A DNA stretch of 13,045 nucleotides, taken from positions 1 to 13,045 of the forward strand of contig JBGOUJ010000156.1 in assembly GCA_041477005.1 (NCBI GenBank). The letters are read 5' to 3'. Below the pieces are notes generated by a model. It did no database searches and had not been told where the DNA came from. It saw only the letters and a program-made list of their open reading frames with translations. The position numbers and the translations under genes are program-made. Within the stretch, counting starts at the first letter, position 1; every line of letters starts with the position of its first letter. This document shows positions 6,934 to 13,045 of this stretch, piece after piece. The stretch comes from JBGOUJ01 sp041477005. GTDB lineage: Bacteria; Acidobacteriota; Terriglobia; Bryobacterales; JACQDG01.

Positions 6934-8093
6934 TTCCAATGAATCTGGCAGCCGGGATTTTCGCGCCGGAACCGCTCGGCGCCGGCAGCCGTCACCCGGG
7001 CGCCGTCCAAGTAAAGATGGCGTAAGCCGCGCATGGATTGTAACTGCTCCAAAGCCTGATCGGTGATTTTTGTTTCGGCCAGATCGAGGGTCGTGAGGCG
7101 CTTCATCGCGGCTAGGTAGGGCGCGCTCGAGTCATCGATCTGGGCCGCCTTCCACAGGCTGAGCCGCTCCAGCTTGCCGAGACCGGCCAGCGTTTCGAGG
7201 CCCTTGCCGGTGACTCGCGTCCGGCTCAGATCGAGCGACCGCAGATCGGCCAGCGGCTTGAGGCGGGCCACGCCGAGATCGGTGACCTTGGCGCCGCCCA
7301 GGTCCAGGTCTTGGAGCCGCGTCAGGGAGCCGATCGTCGCCATGTCGAAATCGGTCACGGCAGGCGTCCAGAACTCGGTGTTCCGGCGCTGCGTGCCGTT
7401 TAGATTGAGGCGCGTCAGCGCGGGCAGCGCTTTCAGAACGTGCAGCCCCGCGCCGGTGATCTTATTACCGCCGAGAGCCAGCTCCTGGAGCCGGGTGAGC
7501 GGGGTCAGCGAATCGAGGCCGTTGTCGGTGATCAGCGTGAAGCTGATGTCGAGCGACCGGAGAGAAGTCAGGGCCGCGACGTGCGCCAAGCCGGCGTCGG
7601 TGATGTCGGTCCCGCGCAGATTGAGGCGGTCCAGGTTCTTCCAGCCCTTGATCTGCGCCATGGCGGCATCGCTGATGTGCTCCACGTAATAGAGGTTGAG
7701 GTCGGTGAGTCGCGGCAGATCCTTGATCCGCTCCATGCCGATGTCGGTGATGCGGGCGAGCGAGAGGTCGAGGCGGGTCAGGTTGGGGAGTCGCAGAAGC
7801 AATTCGAGGCCCTCATCGGTGACCCCGGTGAAGCCCAGGTCGACGCGGGTCGCGCCCGAGGCCGGGTCGGTCACAACCACGCCTCCCTGCGCGGCGACCC
7901 AGCCGGCAGCGTCCGGCTCGCGCAGCTCGGCGGCGCCGGCTGCGAAAACGACCCACCACAGAGCGCACAGAGACCACAGGGAAAGCCGCGGCAGGCCTGC
8001 ACGCTGCCGATCGCGGCGCTGTGGAGCCTCGCGTTGAGGATCTTCGCGTTGTTTGCGATCCTGACGGCTGATTCTGAAGCGCGCTTGGGACAC
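6930..8093 (-). CDS. Exported leucine-rich-repeat protein 2 (about 12 units of 24 residues)
   Basis: A 387-residue LRR protein. It has one copy of the module found twice in the gene upstream. A leading strand GWVAAQGGVVV (64-74) comes first, then about 12 units of the type LxxLxxLDLxxTxITDxGLxxL (residues 84-372), then the cap NPGCQIHW (379-386). One unit carries a roughly 10-residue insertion (QRRNTEFWTPA, about 235-245). Such repeats form a solenoid used for protein or ligand binding; no enzyme motif is seen. The start is GTG at 8093, sharing its G with the upstream stop (TAGTG), with GGGGGAG just before it. The N-terminus is unusual: about 35 very basic, low-complexity residues precede the hydrophobic segment LSLWSLCALWWVVFAAGAA (37-55), which would end at an AxA-like cleavage site. 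Much of this start is encoded by CA/GA-rich repeat-like DNA. Envelope or periplasmic location is inferred. Confidence 0.9.
   Translation of the reverse strand: MSQARFRISRQDRKQREDPQREAPQRRDRQRAGLPRLSLWSLCALWWVVFAAGAAELREPDAAGWVAAQGGVVVTDPASGATRVDLGFTGVTDEGLELLLRLPNLTRLDLSLARITDIGMERIKDLPRLTDLNLYYVEHISDAAMAQIKGWKNLDRLNLRGTDITDAGLAHVAALTSLRSLDISFTLITDNGLDSLTPLTRLQELALGGNKITGAGLHVLKALPALTRLNLNGTQRRNTEFWTPAVTDFDMATIGSLTRLQDLDLGGAKVTDLGVARLKPLADLRSLDLSRTRVTGKGLETLAGLGKLERLSLWKAAQIDDSSAPYLAAMKRLTTLDLAETKITDQALEQLQSMRGLRHLYLDGARVTAAGAERFRRENPGCQIHWK
7955..8063. repeat. Low-complexity, dispersed-repeat-like DNA encoding the N-terminus of LRR protein 2
   Basis: On the plus strand, CCACAGAGCGCACAGAGACCACAGGG (7955-7980) has the CACAGAG periodicity typical of short dispersed intergenic repeats. 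A second stretch (about 8028-8063) repeats GCGTTGAGGATC / GCGTTGTTTGCGATC with a TTCGCGTTG core. Both lie inside the 5' end of the LRR protein 2 frame, giving the odd basic leader and the tryptophan-rich hydrophobic core of its signal segment. The periodicity is visible in the sequence; membership of a genome-wide family is inference. Confidence 0.5.
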
Positions 8094-10105
8094 TAGCTCC
8101 CCCGGCGATTGGGCAGCGACGAGTCGCGATCCCAGATGATCTGGCAGTTGGGGAGCGCTGCCTTCAGCTCACGCAGCCCGCTTTCGGTGACCAGCGTGTG
8201 GTACAGGTTCAGGACCTTGAGATGGGCCAGAGGCTTCAGGAACTCGATCCCGCGGTCGGTGATCGCAGCGCTGTTCAGGCGCAGCTCGGTCAGCCGGTCG
8301 AGGCCGCCGAGGTTCGCCAGGCCGGCATCGGTCACGGCCGTGTAATCGAGATTGAGCCGGGCGAGGTTCTTCAGCGCGGCGAGGGACTTCAGCCCGGCGT
8401 CGCCCACGCGGGTGCGCAGCAGATCGAGCTCGGCGAGCTTGGTGAGGCTTTTCAGGTTCTCCAGGCCTTTGTCGGTAAAGCGGCCGTGGCTCAGCGAGAG
8501 ATCGGTTAGGTTCGAAAGCGGGCGCAAGGCGGAGAGGCCGGCATCCCCGATGTCGTCGCCGGTCAGGTCGAGCCGGGCCAGTTTCGTCATTCCTTGCAGG
8601 TGAGCCACTCCGGCGTTCGTGATGTCGGTGTACTTGAGGGAGAGCCGCTCCAAGCTCTTCAGCGACGCGAGATGCTGCAGTCCATCGTCCGAGACGGACG
8701 TCCCGGAAAGGTGCAGCTCCTCCAGAGGGGTGAGGCCCGCCAGGTGCGCCAGCCCGTCGCCCCGGATCAACGTTTGACTCAGGTTCAACTTCCGCAGCGC
8801 TTTCAAACCGGCCAGCCGGGCCAGCCCGGCGTCGGTCAGGGTGGTGTGCTCCAGATCCAGCTCCGTCAAGCCGCTGAGGCCGCTCAAATATTGCATTCCC
8901 AGGTCGCCGATCTCGGTGAACTGCAGATCCAGCTTCTGGAGACCGGAGAGGCCTTGCAGGTTCTGGAGCTCGGCGTCGGTGACCGCACTGGAGCCGAGCG
9001 AGGCTTCGCGGATGTGGCCATCCACCAGGTTGACCTGGCCACCGAGCGACCGCACCCAATCGGCAATCGCTTTCTCTCCTTTGCCGGTGACGAGCACCGG
9101 ACCGGCCGGCCGCTCGGGGCCTGCGGAAAGGTCGAGCGCGACGACCCGGCACGCGGGCAGCGCCGCCCGCAGGCTCCGGACGCCCGCGCCGGTGACGCGC
9201 GTGTAGCGCAGATCCACGTCTTTCAGCAGCTTCAGGGCCGCCAGGCGCTCCAGGCCCGCGTTGGTCACCTTGGTTCGATACAGGTTGAGCTCTTCGAGCT
9301 GCGTCATGCCGCTCAGGTTTGCAAGGCCCTCATCGGTGACGGCGGCGCCGAGCAGGTTGAGCTGCCGGAGCTTGGTCAGGCTTTTCAATTGCGCCAGGCC
9401 CGTGTCGCTCACCCGCGTGCCGCGCAGATCGAGCGCCGTCAGGTTGCGCAGGTTCTGGAGAGACTTCAGGCCCTCGTCGGTGATGAGCGTGTCGCCCAGG
9501 TAGAGCCGGGTGAGGTTCGCCATGCCTTCCAGGTTCCGCATGCTGGCGTCGTCCATGTGTGCGTAGCTCACGTTGAGGACGCGCAGCTCCGTGAACGGCG
9601 CGAGCGTCCGGCCCTGGATCTTCGTCCGATCGATCAGCAGCTCCTTCAGGTTCGTGAGCTTGGCGAGCCGCTCGATGGCTTGGTCATCGACCTGGATCTC
9701 GGTTTGGACCGGCTGGCTGAGGGCGATCTTTTCGAGCGAGGTGATCTCGGCCAGGGAGGCGAAGGAATTGGCCGACACCGTGGTGGGCATGGAATGCCAC
9801 GTCCGGCCGGAGGCATAAAGTTCCTTGAGATTCTGCAGTTTGCTGAGCCGCTCGAATTCCTTGGGCTGGATGTTGACTCCGACCAGGTTGACCGTGTGAA
9901 GCTGGAAGTCCGTTTCCGGCAGCTCGGCGAGGTCCCAGATCGGGCGCCGCTGGCCTTCCAGGACCACGCTGCCGCCGATGCGCAGCACCCATTGGGCCAC
10001 GGAGCGGTCCACCGGCTCGGCGCCGGCGGTTTCGCCGGCCCATCCCGGCAGCGCGGCCAGAATCAGCGCGACCGGAGCCGCTCGAAAGGCTATAGAAGGC
10101 CTCAC
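8093..10105 (-). CDS. Exported leucine-rich-repeat protein 1 (two tandem LRR modules)
   Basis: A 670-residue LRR protein, first gene of the four-gene unit. The signal peptide is about 1-23 (APVALILAALPGWA). Module A (about 35-325) begins SVAQWVLRIGGSVVLEG, has three irregular then six regular 24-residue repeats (LxxLxLxxTxITDxGLxxLxx) and ends ALPACRVV. Module B (about 345-658) begins AIADWVRSLGGQVNLVDG, has about 12 very regular 24-residue repeats and ends ALPNCQIIW. So the protein is an internal duplication. The Pro-x-Cys cap closes both modules and also LRR protein 2. These are binding solenoids, and the ligand is unknown. The start is GTG at 10105. It has no Shine-Dalgarno, but a good promoter ends a few bases before it, so the message is probably leaderless. 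No ATG lies near it in frame. The TAG stop shares its G with the GTG of LRR protein 2. Confidence 0.92.
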   Translation of the reverse strand: MRPSIAFRAAPVALILAALPGWAGETAGAEPVDRSVAQWVLRIGGSVVLEGQRRPIWDLAELPETDFQLHTVNLVGVNIQPKEFERLSKLQNLKELYASGRTWHSMPTTVSANSFASLAEITSLEKIALSQPVQTEIQVDDQAIERLAKLTNLKELLIDRTKIQGRTLAPFTELRVLNVSYAHMDDASMRNLEGMANLTRLYLGDTLITDEGLKSLQNLRNLTALDLRGTRVSDTGLAQLKSLTKLRQLNLLGAAVTDEGLANLSGMTQLEELNLYRTKVTNAGLERLAALKLLKDVDLRYTRVTGAGVRSLRAALPACRVVALDLSAGPERPAGPVLVTGKGEKAIADWVRSLGGQVNLVDGHIREASLGSSAVTDAELQNLQGLSGLQKLDLQFTEIGDLGMQYLSGLSGLTELDLEHTTLTDAGLARLAGLKALRKLNLSQTLIRGDGLAHLAGLTPLEELHLSGTSVSDDGLQHLASLKSLERLSLKYTDITNAGVAHLQGMTKLARLDLTGDDIGDAGLSALRPLSNLTDLSLSHGRFTDKGLENLKSLTKLAELDLLRTRVGDAGLKSLAALKNLARLNLDYTAVTDAGLANLGGLDRLTELRLNSAAITDRGIEFLKPLAHLKVLNLYHTLVTESGLRELKAALPNCQIIWDRDSSLPNRRGS

Positions 10106-10113
10106 GATAGACC

Positions 10114-10142
10114 AGTGTAGTCCCCTGGGGGCCGGAATTCAA
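10114..10142 (-). promoter_or_regulatory. Sigma70-like promoter of the LRR-cytochrome-DUF1552 unit, giving a near-leaderless message
   Basis: On the minus strand, a TTGAAT hexamer (10142-10137), a 17-nt spacer and a TACACT hexamer (10119-10114) match the TTGACA-17-TATAAT pattern well. The GTG start of LRR protein 1 lies 8 nt after the -10 box, so transcription should begin within 1-2 nt of the start codon. This fits the lack of a ribosome-binding site there. The spacer contains a short dyad (CCCC-CA-GGGG) that could bind a regulator. Confidence 0.6.
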
Positions 10143-10201
10143 CTCAGGGGTCGGAGGCAAGAGCAAGAGCGTTGCGCTCAAAGACGGCCCTGCATTACCC
10201 T

Positions 10202-10284
10202 GTTTATCGAGAGAACCGAGGGCACCCTAATGAGGCTCGCACAATACCGTGACGGGCGCCCCGAGGTTTAATAAGCGATAAACC
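10202..10284. promoter_or_regulatory. Inverted repeats in the divergent control region upstream of the DUF4091 gene
   Basis: A perfect 6-bp dyad GGTTTA-8 nt-TAAACC lies at 10265-10284, three bases before the AGGAGG ribosome-binding site. Its right arm includes CGATAAAC (10276-10283), which is the exact inverse of GTTTATCG at 10202-10209. The two inverted 8-mers about 70 nt apart could be paired operator sites, and the near dyad could also fold in the mRNA close to the ribosome-binding site. No clear -35/-10 pair for the plus-strand gene was identified between them. A regulatory role is a guess from symmetry and position. Confidence 0.3.
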
Positions 10285-10287
10285 CGC

Positions 10288-10293
10288 AGGAGG
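10288..10293 (+). promoter_or_regulatory. Ribosome-binding site of the DUF4091 gene
   Basis: AGGAGG lies 6 nt before the ATG at 10300. It is a full-strength Shine-Dalgarno at good spacing and fixes this start. It contrasts with the LRR unit and vapB, which lack a normally spaced one. Confidence 0.85.
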
Positions 10294-10299
10294 ACGCCC

Positions 10300-12441
10300 A
10301 TGGGCAGACTTATAGCTACGGTACTGCTCTCCACGATGTGTCTCATCGCAGGGGATGTGTCTGGAAGGTGGTCCGGCTCCTTCAAACCGGACCAAGGGGA
10401 TGATGAGTCCCTACCTCTGTTCCTCATCCTGAAGCAGGACGGTGACAAGCTGACCGGCAGCGGCGGACCCGACGAATCGGAGCAGCATCCGATGCAAAAC
10501 GGCCGGGCTACCGGCGACCGGGTCACGTTCGAGGTTCGCGCCGGCAACGGCGCGTTCATTCTTGACTTGAAGTCCACCGGCGACGCCTTGACCGGTGATT
10601 TGCAATTCAAGGGGGGGAACGAACCCCGTACCGCCAAGGTTTCCCTGAAGCGCGCACAGACAGCGGCGGTTCGGGTGTGGGCCGTGAGCGACGGCGTGCG
10701 GGTCAGCCCCACCACGGGCAAATTGCTGGAGGCCCGCACCGATATCCACAAGGACTATCCCGCGGGCGATTTTCGCGAGCGGAACTCGGTTTGGGACGGC
10801 GCCGCCAAAACGGTATCGCTCAAAGCGGCGCGAAACGAGTTCGTCGCCTTCCAGGTGATCATCGAGGCCGACCAGCCGGTGGACGACGTGGATGTGGCAT
10901 TCGCAGGGGTGCGGCACGCGAGCGAGGCGCTTCTGGACGGCCGCAACGTGGCGATCTTCAAGGAGTGGTACAGCGAGGTGCGCCGCCCGTCCACCGGCTA
11001 CGAGCGCAGCTCTCTGGGACCGGGCTGGTACGCGGACGCGCTGCTGCCCAAGCGGCGCGAGTCGCTGCACACCGGGTTCCCGTTTTCCATTCCCGACCTC
11101 TACAACAACATCCAGAACCAGAAGAACCACGCCGTCTGGATCGACGTCTTTGTTCCCTACGCGCGCGCCGAGGCGCCGCCCGGACGATACACGGGCGAGG
11201 TGCAGGTGAGCTGGAAGGGTGGGCGCGACCGAGTCCGGGTGGCGCTCGACGTCTGGGATTTCGCGCTGCCGCAGGAGAACAACCTGAAGGGCGATATCTG
11301 GAACGGCTCGATGCGAAATATGCCGCCCGAGGAGGAGGTGCAATACTACCAGCTCGCTAAACAGCACCGGTTCCTGCCGCTGGTGTACGCCTACCGGCCT
11401 AAGCTGGAGGTCGCCGGCGCCCGCGTCACACTGGATTGGAGCGAGTACGACAAACGCGTCGGGCCCTACCTGGACGGCTCGGCGTTCACCGACCGGCACG
11501 GCTACTGGGGTCCGGGCTACGGCGTGCCGGTCGAACACATGATCCTGCCCTTCAACAACGAGAAGCGGGGGAACAAGCGCACCGCCTGGCCGATGGCGCT
11601 GCCCGACGCCGGCCGAACGCCCGAATACGAGGCGGTGTGGAAAGAGACGGCGCGGCAGATCCGCGAGCACCTCGACAGCCGGCCCGAATGGCAGCGCGTC
11701 CGCAAGATCGCGTTCCTCGACGGCCTGGACGAGTCTTACAACGAGGAAGCGTACGAAAAAATGCTCTACTACGGCCGCCTGCTCCACGAGGCCATGGGCC
11801 GCGGCTGGTTTTCCTACCGGGTCGACGGCGGCTATTCCCGCGAGGCGATGGGGAAGCTGCAGAAGGAGGTCGACCTCTGGGTCTGCCACACGGTCTCCTT
11901 CGACAGCGACACGGTCGCGGAGTTCCGCCAGCGCGGCGTCGACGCGTGGTTCTACGGTCCGATGATCTACGAGCAGCGGCGCAATTCGGGCTGCGGCTCG
12001 AACACGTTTCTGGACCTGGACCTGCTGGTGAACCGCGCGATCGGCTGGGTCGGATGGAAGTACCACTCGGGCTGGGTGGAGTGGGAGTTCGACTGGAACG
12101 CGTACGGCGCCTGGTACGACGCCGAGAATTACAAGCAGCCTGGGCGCATCTACAACGGGTCGGGGCAACTGATCTATCGCGGCAGCGTGATGGGGTACTC
12201 GCAACCGATCCCCAGCGTTCGCCTGAAAGCGCAGCGCCGTGGCTTGCAGGATTACGAGTATTTCCACCTGCTCGGCGCCGGGCAGGCCGACGCTTTGGTC
12301 AACAGCATCATCTACAAGCGCCCCTTCGGCAAGGCGGCGCTGCTCGACACCGAGATCTGGAAAAACAATCCCGAGGAGTGGGATCGCGTCCGGGTCGCGG
12401 CGGGAGAAAAGATCGCGGCGACCAAGCGGCCCGGGATGTGA
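10300..12441 (+). CDS. Exported DUF4091 / GH123-like glycosidase-type protein with N-terminal beta-rich domain
   Basis: A 713-residue protein. A signal peptide (about 1-18, LIATVLLSTMCLIAG) is followed by a small beta-rich domain (about 19-118; SGRWSGSFKP, LILKQDGDKLTGSGG, DALTGDLQFKGG). This domain resembles the lipocalin-like modules common in Acidobacteriota exported proteins. Then comes a beta-sandwich region (about 170-330, ending DVWDFALP) and a TIM-barrel-like region (about 335-620). A DUF4091-type ending includes SVRLKAQRRGLQDYEYFHLL from about residue 638. The segment FLDGLDES holds an adjacent Asp-Glu pair (D477-E478). GH123 enzymes, which use substrate-assisted catalysis on N-acetylhexosamines, have such a DE pair, so these are the candidate catalytic residues. 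The substrate is not known. The gene is the only clear plus-strand gene and is transcribed divergently from the LRR unit, so control may be shared. Exported location is inferred. Confidence 0.9.
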   Translation: MGRLIATVLLSTMCLIAGDVSGRWSGSFKPDQGDDESLPLFLILKQDGDKLTGSGGPDESEQHPMQNGRATGDRVTFEVRAGNGAFILDLKSTGDALTGDLQFKGGNEPRTAKVSLKRAQTAAVRVWAVSDGVRVSPTTGKLLEARTDIHKDYPAGDFRERNSVWDGAAKTVSLKAARNEFVAFQVIIEADQPVDDVDVAFAGVRHASEALLDGRNVAIFKEWYSEVRRPSTGYERSSLGPGWYADALLPKRRESLHTGFPFSIPDLYNNIQNQKNHAVWIDVFVPYARAEAPPGRYTGEVQVSWKGGRDRVRVALDVWDFALPQENNLKGDIWNGSMRNMPPEEEVQYYQLAKQHRFLPLVYAYRPKLEVAGARVTLDWSEYDKRVGPYLDGSAFTDRHGYWGPGYGVPVEHMILPFNNEKRGNKRTAWPMALPDAGRTPEYEAVWKETARQIREHLDSRPEWQRVRKIAFLDGLDESYNEEAYEKMLYYGRLLHEAMGRGWFSYRVDGGYSREAMGKLQKEVDLWVCHTVSFDSDTVAEFRQRGVDAWFYGPMIYEQRRNSGCGSNTFLDLDLLVNRAIGWVGWKYHSGWVEWEFDWNAYGAWYDAENYKQPGRIYNGSGQLIYRGSVMGYSQPIPSVRLKAQRRGLQDYEYFHLLGAGQADALVNSIIYKRPFGKAALLDTEIWKNNPEEWDRVRVAAGEKIAATKRPGM

Positions 12442-12669
12442 ACGGATGAGATCGCAAGAGGCCTGCGGTGAGGATCTCGCCTGCCCGTCTGGATCTTACG
12501 CCGAGAACGCCGTGCGATGTCGGCGCCGACTCTTTCTCCATCGCTTTGTGCCCCGCCGGCTGAACGATCCAGTCGCTCGCGGTCCCAACACTGTGACCCA
12601 CTTTTTCGGCTTTCGCAAAGGACTCTAGGACACTTCGCGCAGCGGTGAGCAAATCTGGAGACGCGATCG
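12442..12669. other. Convergent intergenic spacer, open on both strands; possible small minus-strand ORF
   Basis: This 228-nt spacer separates the ends of two convergent genes. No strong terminator is visible; the only clear dyad (GAGATC 12448-12453 / GATCTC 12473-12478) has a 19-nt loop and no T-run. A minus-strand frame starts with an ATG at 12673 that overlaps the stop of the PD40 gene as ATGA. It reads MTIASPDLLTAARSVLES onward for 121 codons, but its last 44 or so are antisense to the DUF4091 gene and look non-coding. A plus-strand frame (12446-12628) is also open. I recognise neither product. The ATGA overlap favours the minus-strand reading. Confidence 0.3.
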
Positions 12670-13045
12670 TCATTTTCCGCTCTTGATCCCCGCTGTCCAG
12701 TTCTGCACCACCGTCAGCGGCGTGTCGGTTTTGCCCTCCACCGGAACAAGCGTCAGAAACCGCTGGCCGTCGGCGGAAACATCGTAGCCGGCAGCGCCAA
12801 CAATGGGTCCGAACAGTGGCTCGACTTTCTTCACTTCAAAAGCGCCGCTTTTCGCGTCCACTTCTGCCGCCGTCAGGCGGTTGTCCGCTGCGCGATAGAA
12901 CAGCTCTTTGCCATCCGCCCGCCAGCGCGGCAGAGCGCCTCCCGCCGCCGATACCTGCCGCTTCCCGCCTGAACCGGGGAATGGTGCAACATACACCTCA
13001 TACCTGCCCGACTCGTTCGACTGATACGCGATCCAGTGGCCTCCG
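12670..13045 (-). CDS. C-terminal end of a PD40/TolB-like beta-propeller protein, probably a Ser/Thr kinase sensor (5' part beyond the window)
   Basis: The frame is open to the right edge and gives the last 124 residues. It begins GGHWIAYQSNESGRYEVYVA and continues PFPGSGGKRQVSAAGGALPRW, then DGKELFYRAADNRL. These are PD40/WD40-like blade motifs. It ends YDVSADGQRFLTLVPVE and LTVVQNWTAGIKSGK. This ending is typical of the long Acidobacteriota proteins that join a eukaryotic-like Ser/Thr kinase and a transmembrane segment to a TolB-like propeller. It also occurs in propeller proteins without a kinase. The kinase part would lie beyond the edge and is not seen, so that assignment is an inference. 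The true start is outside the window. The stop TGA overlaps a possible downstream ATG (ATGA). Confidence 0.85.
   Translation of the reverse strand, partial: GGHWIAYQSNESGRYEVYVAPFPGSGGKRQVSAAGGALPRWRADGKELFYRAADNRLTAAEVDAKSGAFEVKKVEPLFGPIVGAAGYDVSADGQRFLTLVPVEGKTDTPLTVVQNWTAGIKSGK

Noticed and set aside
6934..6939. TTG start two codons upstream for the DUF1592 gene
   Set aside because: The ATG at 6933 overlaps the previous stop as ATGA and is the more likely coupled start.
8126..9079. 72-nt periodicity as a CRISPR or satellite array
   Set aside because: The period is the 24-residue LRR codon period; nucleotide copies are diverged and there are no repeat-spacer units.
8594..10120. 508-codon plus-strand open frame
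   Set aside because: Antisense of LRR protein 1; its apparent periodicity mirrors the 72-nt LRR repeat on the other strand.
10411..12267. 618-codon minus-strand open frame
   Set aside because: Antisense of the DUF4091 gene, which has a strong ribosome-binding site, signal peptide and family motifs; the minus frame is a high-GC shadow.
12448..12478. GAGATC/GATCTC hairpin as a terminator of the DUF4091 gene
   Set aside because: Only 6 bp with a 19-nt loop and no T-run on either strand.

Overview
The window looks like a piece of a high-GC chromosome from an Acidobacteriota-type soil bacterium (Bryobacterales/Solibacter-like). This is an inference from gene content, not a database match. The pointers are a DUF1592-type cytochrome paired with a DUF1552 protein, families of exported 24-residue leucine-rich-repeat (LRR) proteins, a PD40/TolB-like tail of the kind attached to Ser/Thr kinases in this phylum, and a DUF4091/GH123-like protein with a small beta-rich N-terminal domain. 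Almost all genes lie on the minus strand. The one clear exception is at 10300-12441.

Layout from left to right: (i) 1-1708, minus: the N-terminal 569 residues of an exported protein with a HEAT-like C-terminal half, cut by the left edge. (ii) 1773-3245, minus: an RNB-family exoribonuclease with a C-terminal S1-like domain. (iii) 3273-3304: a perfect 16-bp tandem repeat. (iv) 3341-3571, minus: a VapB/AbrB-type antitoxin with an operator-like dyad and no toxin gene beside it. A short stretch encoding MQYL, overlapping the vapB stop codon, looks like the remains of a VapC start. (v) 3631-10105, minus: a tightly packed four-gene unit in transcription order LRR protein 1 (670 aa), LRR protein 2 (387 aa), DUF1592-type c-type cytochrome (661 aa), DUF1552 Tat-type protein (435 aa). 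The junctions are TAGTG (1-nt overlap), ATGA (4-nt overlap) and a 9-nt gap. (vi) 10106-10299: a divergent control region with a good sigma70-like promoter for the LRR unit. (vii) 10300-12441, plus: a DUF4091/GH123-like glycosidase-type protein. (viii) 12442-12669: a convergent spacer open on both strands. (ix) 12670-13045, minus: the C-terminal 124 residues of a PD40-repeat protein, cut by the right edge.

The most interesting object is the LRR-LRR-cytochrome-DUF1552 unit. All four products carry export signals. The first two are built from three copies of one module: a tryptophan/GG strand, then LRRs, then a Pro-x-Cys cap. The gene junctions imply coupled translation. A reasonable hypothesis is one envelope complex in which LRR scaffolds bind a substrate or partner and present it to the haem protein and its DUF1552 partner. 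The second most interesting is the solitary vapB, whose toxin appears to have been deleted at a repeat-bearing junction, leaving an RNA-degrading RNB enzyme in the toxin's usual downstream position. Promoters are proposed by eye, and no similarity search was possible.
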